A stretch of 64,000 bases of DNA from Saccharomonospora viridis DSM 43017 (GCF_000023865.1 NC_013159.1:1638001-1702000); one strand, 5' to 3'. Positions 47,093-56,122 are shown, numbered from the stretch's first letter. Notes: generated by a model not told the origin, from the sequence alone. Program-made: numbers and translations.

Positions 47093-47551
47093 TCAGGCTC
47101 CCTTCCGGGCACGCAGCACGTCCAGTGCCTTGTCGGCGTGGACGGACATGCGGAACTCGCTGCGGATGACGGCGAGGATCGTGCGATCGGTGTCGATCAC
47201 GAACGTATGCCGTTTGGTGCGCAACGGGCCGAAGCCACGGCGCACCCCGAACTGTGCCGCCACGGTGCCGTCGACGTCCGACAGCAGTGGGAAGCCGATC
47301 CCGTGGGCCTCGGAGAAGTGGCGCTGTCTGTCCACAGGGTCCGGGCTGACGCCCACCGGCTGCGCGCCGAGTTCCGCGAACTCCGAGGCCAGATCCCGGA
47401 AGTGGCATGTCTCTGCGGTGCAGCCGGGCGTCATGGCCGCGGGATAGAAGAACAACACGACAGGCCCGGACCGCAGGAGTTCGGATAGCCGTCGCGGCTC
47501 GCCGTCGTCGTCGGGGAGGGTGAAATCCGGTGCGCGGTCCTTCTGCTTCAT
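47093..47551 (-). CDS. bcp: Thiol peroxidase of the Bcp/PrxQ type
   Basis: Peroxiredoxin of 152 residues that reduces hydrogen peroxide and organic hydroperoxides. The peroxidatic Cys and a second Cys five residues later are in the motif MTPGCTAETCHFRDL, as in the atypical two-Cys PrxQ group; APDFTLPDDDGEP and GVSPDPVDRQRHF are further markers. The start overlaps the stop of the GGDEF/EAL-like gene upstream (ATGA), an unusual coupling. Confidence 0.93.
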   Translation of the reverse strand: MKQKDRAPDFTLPDDDGEPRRLSELLRSGPVVLFFYPAAMTPGCTAETCHFRDLASEFAELGAQPVGVSPDPVDRQRHFSEAHGIGFPLLSDVDGTVAAQFGVRRGFGPLRTKRHTFVIDTDRTILAVIRSEFRMSVHADKALDVLRARKGA

Positions 47552-49413
47552 GATCGTCCTTGTTCCTTCGCTCCCGCGAGCATCGAGCGGACCTCGGCTG
47601 CGCCGACTTCCTCGCCGAACAGTTTGCCGCGCCCCGCGATGATGCCGAGTTCGGCGAGCCGGCGTGCGTGTTCGGTGCTGTGCACCCCGTCGGCACCGAC
47701 GCGGGTGATGCCGAGTTCGCGGGCCCGACTCAACAACATGGAAAGGTGCCGGTGGGCGCTGTGACCACTGTCGTCGTCCTCGGCGAGTGCGTCGATCAGC
47801 GAACCCGAGACGATGAGGAATCCGACGGGCAGTCGATGCTGGTGGATCAGCTCGAGGTCGGCTGCGCCGGACACCGCCAGGGTGATCTTGACGTTGAGCT
47901 CGGCGAGCACCGACAACGTCTCCAGCACCTCGCCCCGCGGGTCGGTGAGCGCGATGCTGTCGGTGCAGATCCGGAGTTTGTTCGGCGGTAGCCCGGTGCG
48001 TTCCAGCTCGGTACGGACGATGCACACCAGATTCGGGTCGATGGCGAAGCGGGTGGGCAACCGCACGCACAGGTCGGGTGCGTTGGTGAACTCCTGGTGC
48101 CATACGGCGGCATCGGCCATGGACTGGGTGAGCACCAGCTGCCCCAGTGCCGGGGTCATGCCCGTGACGTCGGCCAGCGCGGAGAAGTCGGCGGGACGCA
48201 AAAGACCGTAGTCGGGATGGTTCCAGCGCAACACGGCGTTGACCACCGCGATCTGGTTGCTGCCGTCGAGCTTGACGGTCGGTTCGTAGTCGACCTCGAA
48301 CTGGCCGTTCTCCAGACCACCGCCGATCGCGGCACCGATGCTGTAACGTCGCCGGTCCCGGTCGTGCAGCTCCCGTTCGAAGAACATCCATTGGGCCTTG
48401 CCGTTCTCCTTGGCCCGGTGCAGCGTGATCTCGGCCGCGCGATGCAGCTCCTCACGGGTGTGGCCGGCGGCCTCGGTGACCACGATGCCGACACTGACGT
48501 TGACACCGATGCCTTTGCCCTCCACGTAGACCGGTTCGGCCAGTTCACGCATCGTGTCCTCGACGAGGTCGACCACGTTGGTGTTGTCGAACTCGCCTCG
48601 GAGCAGGACCGCGAAGCCGTCGCCGGAGAGCCGCGCCACCACCGCGTCATGGGGCATGAACTGGGCCTCCAGCTTGCGGGCGACCTGTCGCAACACCTCG
48701 TCGCCCGCGCCGGGGCCGAGTCCGTCGTTGATGACGCGGAAGCCGTCGATGTCGAGGTAGATCAGGGCGATGCGTTCCCCGGTGGTCCCGGCGAGCATCA
48801 TGTCGAGTTTGCTCTCGAAGTGATACGCGTTCGGCAAGCCCGTGAGTGGATCCTGCACGTTCTGTCTGCGCAGGGTCTCACCGAGCAGGTCGAGCTCGTT
48901 GATGTCTTCGAGCATCAGCACGGGGTGGGGCATGCCGTCGGGCCCGCCTTCGACGGTGGCGACGGTCACGCGGGCGCGGAGTGTGCCGTCCTTCGCGTGG
49001 ATGACCGTGAGTCGTTCCTGACGCGGTCGTCGCCCCGGCAGCGTGATCTCGGCCAGGGCTGCCGCGAGTGCCTTCGCGTCGCTCGGCGTGGCGGCAAGTG
49101 AGGTGAGGGGTTGTCCGATGAGGTCGGAGCGGGTGTACTCGAGCAACTGGACGAACGCGGGGTTGACGTCGCGGATGGTGCCGTCGGCGTCCCCGAGCAC
49201 CACGCCGATCGGCGCGGCGGCGTAGAGGTCGATGAAACGACGAGCGGCGGCGTCCCGCTCCGCCTGCGCCTCGGCCTGTGCCTCCTGCGCGACCGCGAGC
49301 AGTACGGACTCCAGGGTCTCCGCGGGAAGTTTGGCTCCCTCGGCCTCGGCCAGACGCGCCGCCCAGCGACGCGCGATGCCAGCTGGCCCTGGTGTGTCAC
49401 CAGGCTCCTGCAC
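47548..49413 (-). CDS. PAS-GGDEF-EAL protein with degenerate catalytic motifs
   Basis: Cytoplasmic protein of 621 residues: a short helical N-terminus, a PAS domain (about 60-170, AAPIGVVLGDADGTIRDVNP), a GGDEF domain and an EAL domain. The GGDEF signature is SGDGF at residues 263-267, so both Gly and Glu of the cyclase site are altered. The EAL position reads NAV in VVNAVLRWNHP (392-394), losing the metal-binding Glu. It is therefore unlikely to make or break cyclic di-GMP and may act as a sensor or effector. GTG start with GAGG upstream. Overlaps bcp by four bases. Confidence 0.85.
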   Translation of the reverse strand: MQEPGDTPGPAGIARRWAARLAEAEGAKLPAETLESVLLAVAQEAQAEAQAERDAAARRFIDLYAAAPIGVVLGDADGTIRDVNPAFVQLLEYTRSDLIGQPLTSLAATPSDAKALAAALAEITLPGRRPRQERLTVIHAKDGTLRARVTVATVEGGPDGMPHPVLMLEDINELDLLGETLRRQNVQDPLTGLPNAYHFESKLDMMLAGTTGERIALIYLDIDGFRVINDGLGPGAGDEVLRQVARKLEAQFMPHDAVVARLSGDGFAVLLRGEFDNTNVVDLVEDTMRELAEPVYVEGKGIGVNVSVGIVVTEAAGHTREELHRAAEITLHRAKENGKAQWMFFERELHDRDRRRYSIGAAIGGGLENGQFEVDYEPTVKLDGSNQIAVVNAVLRWNHPDYGLLRPADFSALADVTGMTPALGQLVLTQSMADAAVWHQEFTNAPDLCVRLPTRFAIDPNLVCIVRTELERTGLPPNKLRICTDSIALTDPRGEVLETLSVLAELNVKITLAVSGAADLELIHQHRLPVGFLIVSGSLIDALAEDDDSGHSAHRHLSMLLSRARELGITRVGADGVHSTEHARRLAELGIIAGRGKLFGEEVGAAEVRSMLAGAKEQGRS

Positions 49414-49785
49414 TTCTCACCTCGCACAGTGTGGACGACGAACTGGCCTGTTCGGGTTCCGCGTCATGGACATTTCCGGACCGCGGTCCGGAACCCTGCC
49501 ACCGCATCATGCAATGAGCATCTTGTCCACCGCCTGGAAGGGTGGTTTAGTCGCATGGTCGGAGATGATCGGTGCTACTCTCCGTACAGCTTTGTGCAAA
49601 CCCACCGACGGGCCAGGACACGGAGGGCAGGCGCGTCCTGCCCTCCGTGTCCTGGCCCGAAGACCCGATCGTGCAGCCTACCGACCGGTTGCGGTGACGC
49701 AAACCGAGACGACCGCGCACACGGTGAGAACCGCCGAAGTACCCGAGGACGGGAGCAAGGCGGTCCCCACCGTGCGTGTTCAGGA
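49414..49785. other. Gap between nrdB and the GGDEF/EAL-like gene
   Basis: 372 bases without a recognised gene; both flanking genes are on the minus strand. It holds the long nrdB-side hairpin at 49610-49658 and must contain the promoter of the GGDEF/EAL-like gene between 49414 and 49600. No clear -35/-10 pair could be picked. Confidence 0.5.
49610..49658 (-). terminator. 22-bp perfect hairpin after nrdB
   Basis: Arms 49610-49631 and 49637-49658 are perfectly complementary over 22 bp (GGGCCAGGACACGGAGGGC and onward) with a 5-base loop CGCGT. It lies 128 bp downstream of the nrdB stop on the same strand. No T-tract follows, but the stability makes it a likely terminator of the nrdA-nrdB transcript. 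Confidence 0.85.
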
Positions 49786-50835
49786 TCAGTCCCAAGCCAA
49801 CGCGGCACCGCTGCGATAGTCGGTCACACGGGTCTCGAAGAAGTTCTTCTCCTTACGCAGGTCGATGACCTCCGACATCCATGGGAACGGATTCTCCCGC
49901 TCTCCGAACACCGGGTCCAAGCCGAGCTGGGCGGCTCTGCGGTCGGTGATGAAGTGCATGTACTGTTCGCACAGTTCCGCCGACAACCCCAGCATCGGGC
50001 GTGGCATGGTGTCGTGGGCGTAGGCCACTTCGAGCTCGCACGCCTCGACGAGCATGTCGCGCACCTGCTGCTGGAACTCCGGCGTCCACAGGTGTGGGTT
50101 CTCGGCCTTGATCTGGTTGATGCAGTCGACGCCGAAGTTCAAGTGGATCGACTCATCGCGCAGGATGTACTGATATTGCTCGGCGATGCCCACCATCTTG
50201 TTCCTCCTGCCCAACGACAGGACCTGCGCGAACCCGGTGTAGAACCACATACCTTCGAACACGACGTAGAACGCGACGAGATCGCGCAAAAACTCCTGGT
50301 CGGCCTCCATCGTGCCGGTGGTGAAGTTGGGGTCCTCCAGATTGCGGGTGTACCGCAACGCCCACGAGTCCTTGTTCGCGATCGACGGCACCTCGCGGTA
50401 GGCGTTGAACAGTTCGCCCTCGTCAAGGCCGAGACTGACGCAGATGTACTGGAACGTGTGGGTGTGCACGGCTTCCTCGAACGCCTGCCGTAACAGGTAC
50501 TGGCGGCACTCGGGGTTCGTCAGGTGCCGGTACACGGCCAGGACCAGGTTGTTGGCCACCAACGACTCGGCGGTCGCGAAGAACCCGAGGTTGCGTTTGA
50601 GCATCAACCGTTCGTCGTCGGTGAGTCCGTCGGGCGACTTCCACAGCGCGATGTCGGCCTGCATCGAGACCTCCGTGGGCATCCAGTGGTTGTCACAGCC
50701 CGCGAGGTACTTCTCCCACGCCCAGCCGTACTTCATCGGCAGTAGCTGGTTGACGTCGGCCCGCGCGTTGATCATGGCTTTGTCGTCCACGTTCACGCGT
50801 GCGGCGCCGAAGTCGAGGGTGAGGTTCCGGTTCAA
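49786..50835 (-). CDS. nrdB: Ribonucleotide reductase small subunit, class Ic-like (Phe at radical site)
   Basis: R2 subunit that supplies the oxidising equivalent to NrdA for dNTP synthesis. The 349-residue ferritin-fold protein keeps the metal ligands: Glu90 ([12 protein letters not shown]), Glu121 and His124 ([11 protein letters not shown]), Glu in [10 protein letters not shown], and Glu/His in [10 protein letters not shown]. At the position of E. coli Tyr122 there is Phe128. The Glu90/Phe128 pair is that of class Ic enzymes such as Chlamydia NrdB, which use a Mn/Fe cofactor rather than a tyrosyl radical. The C-terminal Tyr in VTDYRSGAA is retained. The start is a TTG preceded by AGGAAGGA, 30 bp after nrdA. 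Confidence 0.92.
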   Translation of the reverse strand: MNRNLTLDFGAARVNVDDKAMINARADVNQLLPMKYGWAWEKYLAGCDNHWMPTEVSMQADIALWKSPDGLTDDERLMLKRNLGFFATAESLVANNLVLAVYRHLTNPECRQYLLRQAFEEAVHTHTFQYICVSLGLDEGELFNAYREVPSIANKDSWALRYTRNLEDPNFTTGTMEADQEFLRDLVAFYVVFEGMWFYTGFAQVLSLGRRNKMVGIAEQYQYILRDESIHLNFGVDCINQIKAENPHLWTPEFQQQVRDMLVEACELEVAYAHDTMPRPMLGLSAELCEQYMHFITDRRAAQLGLDPVFGERENPFPWMSEVIDLRKEKNFFETRVTDYRSGAALAWD

Positions 50836-50865
50836 CGAGAATCCTTCCTGGATGATCGATCGCGG

Positions 50866-53319
50866 TCACTGGCAGGCTTCGCAGTCGGGGTCGTCGATCC
50901 GACAGGCCGCGGCCGCGCCCGAAGCGTCGGCAGGCACGGCGGGTACGGCGGGGGCGACGGCGTTGAGCCGCCCGTCGGTTCCGCGCAGCGTGCTCTTCTC
51001 CACCTGGGTCGCAGCGCGGGAGCGCAGGTAGTAGGTGGTCTTGAGGCCGCGGCGCCAGGCGTGTCGGTACAGCGCGTCGAGGGCACGTCCACTCGGTTCG
51101 GCGAGATAGAGGTTGAGCGACTGTGCTTGGTCGATCCACTTCTGCCGGCGTGCGGCCGCGTCGACGAGCCACCGGCTGTCGAACTCGAACGCGGTCGCGT
51201 AGAGCTTCTTGAGCTCCTCCGGCACCCGTTCGATGGGACCGAGTACGCCGTCGTGCAGCTTCAGTTCGACGACCATGCGCTCGTCCCACAGACCACGCCG
51301 CTTGAGGTCACGCACGAGGTACGGGTTCACCACGGTGAACTCGCCGGACATGTTCGATTTGACGAACAGGTTCGAGAACAGGGGCTCGATGGACTGTCCG
51401 ACACCGCAGATGTTGGAGATGGTGGCGGTGGGAGCGATCGCCAGCACGTTGGAGTTACGCATCCCGACCGTGCGCACCCGCTCCCGAAGCGCATCCCAGT
51501 CCAGTGTGGATGAGGTGTCGATGTCGAGCTCATCCTCGCCCCGGGCCTCGGCCAGCAGGCGTAACGAGTCCAACGGGAGGATTCCTCGGCTCCACAGCGA
51601 TCCGTCGAACGACGGATATGCTCCCCGTTCCCCGGCGAGCTCCACGGAGGCCGAGATCGCGTGGTAGCTCAGCACCTCCATGCTGCGATCGGCGAATTCG
51701 ACGGCCTCATCCGAGGCCTGGGGGATGCCCAATTCGAACAACGCGTCGGTGAAACCCATCAGGCCCAGGCCCACGGGGCGGTGTCGTAGGTTCGACCGCC
51801 TCGCCTCCGGAACCGTGTAGAAGTTGATGTCGATCACGTTGTCGAGCATCCGGACCGCCGTGCGCACCGTCTTGCGCAGCGCCTCGACGTCCAGTCCGTC
51901 CTTGCCGATGTGTCGGGCGAGGTTGACCGAGCCCAGGTTGCACACGGCGATCTCGTCGGGGCTGGTGTTGAGGGTGATCTCCGTGCACAGGTTCGACGAA
52001 TGCACCACGCCTGCGTGCTGTTGGGGTGACCGCAGATTGCACGGGTCCTTGAACGTGATCCACGGATGGCCGGTCTCGAACAGCATGGTGAGCATGCGAC
52101 GCCACAGCTGTGTGGCGCTCACCCGACGGAACACGCGGATCTGTCCGGCGTCGGCGGCCTTCTCGTAGGCCCGGTAGCGTTCGGCGAACGCCGTGCCGTA
52201 GAGATCATGTAGGTCGGGGACCTCGTCGGGGGAGAAGAGAGTCCACTGTGCGTCGGCCTCCACCCGGCGGAGGAACTCGTCGGGCACCCAGTTGGCGGTG
52301 TTCATGTCGTGGGTGCGCCTGCGGTCGTCGCCGGTGTTCTTGCGCAGTTCGAGGAATTCCTCGATGTCGATGTGCCAGGTCTCCAGGTAGGCGCACGCGG
52401 CGCCTTTGCGTTTACCGCCTTGGTTCACCGCGACCGTCGTGTCGTTGGCGATCTTGAGGAACGGTACGACGCCCTGTGACTTGCCGCCGGTGCCCCGGAT
52501 ATGGGCGCCGAGTCCCCGGACCGGCGTCCAGTCGTTGCCGAGCCCCCCGGAGTACTTTGCCAGCAGCGCGTTGTTGCGGTATCCGGTGAAAATGGACTCG
52601 AGGTCGTCGGAGACCGTGGTCAGAAAGCAGGACGACAGCTGTGGTCGCCGGGTGCCGGCGTTGAACAGTGTCGGGGTGGACGTCATGAAACGCAGCGTGG
52701 ACAGCAGCTCGTAGAACTCGACGGCCCTGGTGTCCCGTTCCGGTTCCCGAATGGCCAGGCCCATCGCCACGCGCATGAAGAACGCCTGCGGCAGCTCGAA
52801 GCGGATGCCCGCGTGCGGGTCGCGCAGCAGGTACCGGTCGTACAACGTCTGTAGTCCGAGCAGACCCAGGTCGAGATCTCGTTCAGGGCGTAGTGCCGCG
52901 GCGAGGATGTCGAGATCGAAAGCCGCCAACTCCTCGTCGAGCAGCTGGAGATCGATCCCGCGGCGCAGGTAGTCCCGGAAGTAGTCGGCGTAGCCGGCCG
53001 CCATCTCCGCGTAGTCCGGTTGCCGGGGCTCGTCGGCGAGGTAGCTGGTGGCCTCACCGCGCAGCAAGTCCAGGAGCAGCCGAGCCGCCACGAACGAGTA
53101 GTTGGGTTCACGTTCCACCAAGGTGCGAGCGGCCATGATCTGCGCGAGAGCCAGTTCGTCGGCGCGGATGCCGTCGTAGACGTTGCGCTTCAGTTCCGCG
53201 AGGACCGCCTCGGCCGATGTGTCCGGCAGGCCTGCGACGGCCTCCCGGACGACTCGGTGTACCCGCTCCCAGGGGATCGGCCCGGCGGTGGAGCGGGACG
53301 GGGCGACTTCCACTGACAT
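50866..53319 (-). CDS. nrdA: Ribonucleotide reductase large subunit
   Basis: Catalytic alpha subunit of 817 residues that reduces ribonucleoside diphosphates. Active-site residues are present: Cys in QLSSCFLTTVSDD, the Cys/Glu pair in SSNLCTEITLNTS, Cys in IAVCNLGSVNLAR, and a C-terminal redox pair in CEACQ. The N-terminus starts SVEVAPSRSTAGPIPWERVH and lacks the usual first half of an ATP-cone (no VxKRDG-type strand), so dATP activity control may be absent. ATG before SVEVAP is preceded by GGAG. Forms an operon with nrdB; the leader has a large hairpin and two NrdR-like boxes. Confidence 0.94.
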   Translation of the reverse strand: MSVEVAPSRSTAGPIPWERVHRVVREAVAGLPDTSAEAVLAELKRNVYDGIRADELALAQIMAARTLVEREPNYSFVAARLLLDLLRGEATSYLADEPRQPDYAEMAAGYADYFRDYLRRGIDLQLLDEELAAFDLDILAAALRPERDLDLGLLGLQTLYDRYLLRDPHAGIRFELPQAFFMRVAMGLAIREPERDTRAVEFYELLSTLRFMTSTPTLFNAGTRRPQLSSCFLTTVSDDLESIFTGYRNNALLAKYSGGLGNDWTPVRGLGAHIRGTGGKSQGVVPFLKIANDTTVAVNQGGKRKGAACAYLETWHIDIEEFLELRKNTGDDRRRTHDMNTANWVPDEFLRRVEADAQWTLFSPDEVPDLHDLYGTAFAERYRAYEKAADAGQIRVFRRVSATQLWRRMLTMLFETGHPWITFKDPCNLRSPQQHAGVVHSSNLCTEITLNTSPDEIAVCNLGSVNLARHIGKDGLDVEALRKTVRTAVRMLDNVIDINFYTVPEARRSNLRHRPVGLGLMGFTDALFELGIPQASDEAVEFADRSMEVLSYHAISASVELAGERGAYPSFDGSLWSRGILPLDSLRLLAEARGEDELDIDTSSTLDWDALRERVRTVGMRNSNVLAIAPTATISNICGVGQSIEPLFSNLFVKSNMSGEFTVVNPYLVRDLKRRGLWDERMVVELKLHDGVLGPIERVPEELKKLYATAFEFDSRWLVDAAARRQKWIDQAQSLNLYLAEPSGRALDALYRHAWRRGLKTTYYLRSRAATQVEKSTLRGTDGRLNAVAPAVPAVPADASGAAAACRIDDPDCEACQ

Positions 53320-53345
53320 GTGACGACTCCAAAAAGGGTGCACGA

Positions 53346-53381
53346 GACCGGCTCGCGGGCACCTTGCCCGCGAGTGCGGTC
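53346..53381 (-). repeat. Leader hairpin before nrdA
   Basis: CTCGCGGGCA (53352-53361) pairs with TGCCCGCGAG (53365-53374) around a 3-base loop, and the stem is extended by GACCG/CGGTC after a small bulge, about 15 bp in all. On the minus strand it is followed nine bases later by TTTTT and then the nrdA ribosome binding site. It may be an attenuator in the nrdA leader, or a terminator for the monooxygenase transcript upstream. Confidence 0.65.
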
Positions 53382-53414
53382 GGTGTTCGGTTGTACTCAG
53401 CTCTTGGCGATTGG

Positions 53415-53462
53415 AGTCTACATGTAGTGGTGTTTGAGATTTTGGAACCCAAGATATGGGCG
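53415..53462 (-). promoter_or_regulatory. Tandem NrdR boxes of nrdA
   Basis: AGTCTACATGTAGTGG (53415-53430) and ACCCAAGATATGGGCG (53447-53462) both resemble the NrdR consensus (C-w-A-t-A-T-a-T-w-G core). Their centres are 32 bp apart, close to three helical turns, the spacing known for NrdR pairs. They lie about 95-145 bp before the nrdA start. Repression by the NrdR-ATP/dATP complex is the expected control. Confidence 0.75.
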
Positions 53463-53504
53463 TGTCGCTGGGAGGTGGCCGAGGTGAGGTCGTCGTGTGG
53501 CTCG

Positions 53505-55082
53505 CTAGCCGGCCCCGGTGGGCGCGTCGAACGTCGGGTCGAGCGCTGCGTCGGATGCCGCATCGGGTGCTGTGTCAGGCGCCGCGGTGGGTGGCGTGTC
53601 GGAGGGGGTGCCTGGTGTGGGATGGATCCGGATGACGTGGAAATCGGCCGGATCCAGTCGGCGGGTGCGCCAGCGATACTCCGATGTCCGGCCCGGCCAG
53701 TTGGACACCACGCGCCCTTGGGCATTGCGGTACCAACTGCTGCAGCGGGTCCACACCGAGCGGGTGAGTCGGCTCTGGACCTCGTCGTCCCATCGCTGTT
53801 CGGCCTCGGTCCGTACGTCGAGGTAATGGTCGGGGCGGGCGAGGAGGAACTGAACGGCGCTACGGATGTAGCGGGCCTGGCTTTCCAGCATGTATATGAT
53901 CGATCCGCCGCCGAGATTGGTGTTGGGGCCGTACATCAAGAACAGATTCGGGAAGCCGGGCACGGTGATCCCGAGATGGGCCCGCGCGCCTTCCTTCCAG
54001 GCTTCGGACAAGGACCGCCCGTTGAGTCCTCGCACGGTGATGGAGGCGAGGAGATCCGTGGCCGCGAAGCCCGTTCCGTAGACGATGACATCGACTTCGT
54101 GCACTGTGCCGTCGACCGTGCGAATGCCCTTCGGGGTCACCGCGTCGATGCGTTCGGTGATGACGTCCACAGTGGATGAAGTGAGCGCGGGATAGTAGTC
54201 GTTGCTGAACAGGACTCGCTTGCAGCCGAGTGCATAATCGGGAGTGAGTTTCTTGCGCAACACCGGGTCCGCGACCTGCTTCCGTAGGTGTCGACGGGCC
54301 TGGAAATAAAACAGTGGAGTGAAGAACTGCCAACGGGAGAGGCATTCCTGAGCGAACTCGGTGTACAGCCAGAATCCGAGACGGTCGGCTTTCTGCAGGA
54401 TCGGCAGTGCGCGCAACAGTCGGTGTTGCCTCGGGGTGTAGACGCGGTCGCGTCTGGGCAGAACGTAGGGGGCGCTGCGTTGGAAAACCGCCACCGACGC
54501 CGCTTCCCGTTGTAAGAAGGGTACGAATTGGACTGCGCTGGCGCCGGTGCCGATCACGGCGACGCGTTTGCCGGAAAGGTCGCAATCGTGGTTCCACCGT
54601 GCCGAGTGGAACGAGACCCCGGTGAACGTGTCGATACCCGGGATCGACGGATACACCGGTTGGGACAACTGGCCCGTGGCCGGAATCAACACCCGTGTGA
54701 GATAGGTCGTGCCATCGGCGGTGCGCACACGCCACCGTGCGATATCCGGATCGAACTCGGCCGAGACGACCTTGCTGCGGAAGCGCACCAGACCGAGCAC
54801 GCCGAACCTGCGAGCCACCTGTCGGAGATAAGCGAGGATGTCCGGTTGCAGTGCATAGCGTCGCGGCCACTGGGTATTGGGGGCGAACGAGAACGAGTAC
54901 AGCGGTGAAGGCACGTCACAGCCGGCGCCGGGGTAGGTGTTCTCCCGCCACACCCCGCCCACGTCGTCCGCCGCTTCCAACACGACGACGTCGTGGATCC
55001 CCGCGCGGCGAAGCTCGATCGCCGTGGCGACACCTCCGAACCCGGCACCGATGATGAGCACGGTGGTGTTGATGATCTCCAT
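53505..55082 (-). CDS. Flavin-containing Baeyer-Villiger-type monooxygenase
   Basis: FAD/NADPH monooxygenase of 525 residues. FAD motif: VLIIGAGFGGVATAIELRRA. NADPH motif: VAVIGTGASAVQFVPFL. The stretch GVSFHSARWNHDCDLSGKRV matches the FxGxxxHxxxW fingerprint region in modified form, and VIVYGTGFAATD is the C-terminal flavoprotein motif. The last 30 residues are an Asp/Ala/Thr/Pro-rich tail (TAAPDTAPDAASDAALDPTF) with no similarity to the family. ATG start at 55082. Divergent from an AraC-type regulator 74 bp away, the arrangement of mymA-virS in M. tuberculosis, so that regulator probably controls it. Confidence 0.88.
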   Translation of the reverse strand: MEIINTTVLIIGAGFGGVATAIELRRAGIHDVVVLEAADDVGGVWRENTYPGAGCDVPSPLYSFSFAPNTQWPRRYALQPDILAYLRQVARRFGVLGLVRFRSKVVSAEFDPDIARWRVRTADGTTYLTRVLIPATGQLSQPVYPSIPGIDTFTGVSFHSARWNHDCDLSGKRVAVIGTGASAVQFVPFLQREAASVAVFQRSAPYVLPRRDRVYTPRQHRLLRALPILQKADRLGFWLYTEFAQECLSRWQFFTPLFYFQARRHLRKQVADPVLRKKLTPDYALGCKRVLFSNDYYPALTSSTVDVITERIDAVTPKGIRTVDGTVHEVDVIVYGTGFAATDLLASITVRGLNGRSLSEAWKEGARAHLGITVPGFPNLFLMYGPNTNLGGGSIIYMLESQARYIRSAVQFLLARPDHYLDVRTEAEQRWDDEVQSRLTRSVWTRCSSWYRNAQGRVVSNWPGRTSEYRWRTRRLDPADFHVIRIHPTPGTPSDTPPTAAPDTAPDAASDAALDPTFDAPTGAG

Positions 55083-55156
55083 GCTCCCGGAAGGTAGAGC
55101 CGTCGAGTGGTTCGTTCCAGGTCCGCCGGGGACAGGAAATTGATATTTTCGGACAC

Positions 55157-56122
55157 ATGGTCGACTGGGACTTCCCCCGTGGCGTCGCGAGCATCGCGCT
55201 GCTGGTGGAGTTCGCCGCCGAACGAGGAATCCCGGCCGACGTGGTACTCGACGGCAGCGGCGTCGACATCGCCACCGTGCGGGATCCGCTCGCGCAGGTG
55301 GAAGCGCGCCAGGAACTGGCGGTGATACGCAACCTTCTTGCACATTGCGCCGCGGATCCGGCCGAACTCGGACACGAGGTCGGCTGTCGATACCACGCCA
55401 CGGCGTACGGTATCTGGGGTTTCGCGGTCCTCAGCAGCCGGACGGTCGGCGATGCGATGCGCCTGGCGCTGCGCTACGTGGAACTGACCTACGTGTTCTG
55501 TGCCCCCGAATTACGGCTGGAAGGCGACCTCGCCGCCCTGCACTGGCGTACCACCGGGGTGCCGGTCGACGTCCGCCCGTTCCTGTTGGCCCGGGACGTC
55601 GCGGCGAGCCGCACCCTGATCGTGGAACTGCTGGGGGTGCGACCGGACTTCGATCCGGTCAACGCCGTCATCAGCCTGCCGCGCGCGCTGCTCGACCGGC
55701 GCATGCCCCAGGCCAACGATCACACGGCCGCGGTATGCGAACAACAGTGTCGCGAGTTGTTGGCGAAGCGGCGGGAACGCGGCGGTACGGCACGGCGAGT
55801 CCGCGACCGACTGTTGGCCACCGACGGACTCCACACGGACATGGACACCGTGGCGGCCGAACTCGCGATGACGGCGCGGACGTTGCGGCGACGACTGGCC
55901 GCCGAGGGAACCAGCTATCGCGCACTGGTCGACGAGGTGCGACAGACCCTGGCCGAGGAACTGCTGGCCACCCGCTCGTTGTCGGTCGAGCAGGTGGCCT
56001 ATCGCCTCGGCTACGGCGACGCGGCCAGTTTCGTCCGCGCGTTCACCCGGTGGAAGGGGGTCCCTCCCGGCAGGTACGCGCGGTCCGGCCGGCCGGGGAG
56101 GCGTGACCCAGCGACGCGGTGA
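55157..56122 (+). CDS. AraC-family transcriptional regulator (VirS/OruR-like)
   Basis: Regulator of 321 residues with an N-terminal arabinose-binding-like sensor domain (residues about 15-205) and a C-terminal double HTH: VAAELAMTARTLRRRLAAEG, then VEQVAYRLGYGDAASFVRAF, with KGVPPGRYAR closing the domain. VirS of M. tuberculosis has this architecture and activates a divergent monooxygenase operon. The 74-bp spacer shared with the monooxygenase gene fits that model here. ATG at 55157. Confidence 0.88.
   Translation: MVDWDFPRGVASIALLVEFAAERGIPADVVLDGSGVDIATVRDPLAQVEARQELAVIRNLLAHCAADPAELGHEVGCRYHATAYGIWGFAVLSSRTVGDAMRLALRYVELTYVFCAPELRLEGDLAALHWRTTGVPVDVRPFLLARDVAASRTLIVELLGVRPDFDPVNAVISLPRALLDRRMPQANDHTAAVCEQQCRELLAKRRERGGTARRVRDRLLATDGLHTDMDTVAAELAMTARTLRRRLAAEGTSYRALVDEVRQTLAEELLATRSLSVEQVAYRLGYGDAASFVRAFTRWKGVPPGRYARSGRPGRRDPATR

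Noticed and set aside
49546-49610. Possible tRNA or small RNA in the nrdB/GGDEF gap
   Set aside because: No cloverleaf or TPsiC-like box could be assembled; only the 22-bp hairpin next to it is well supported.
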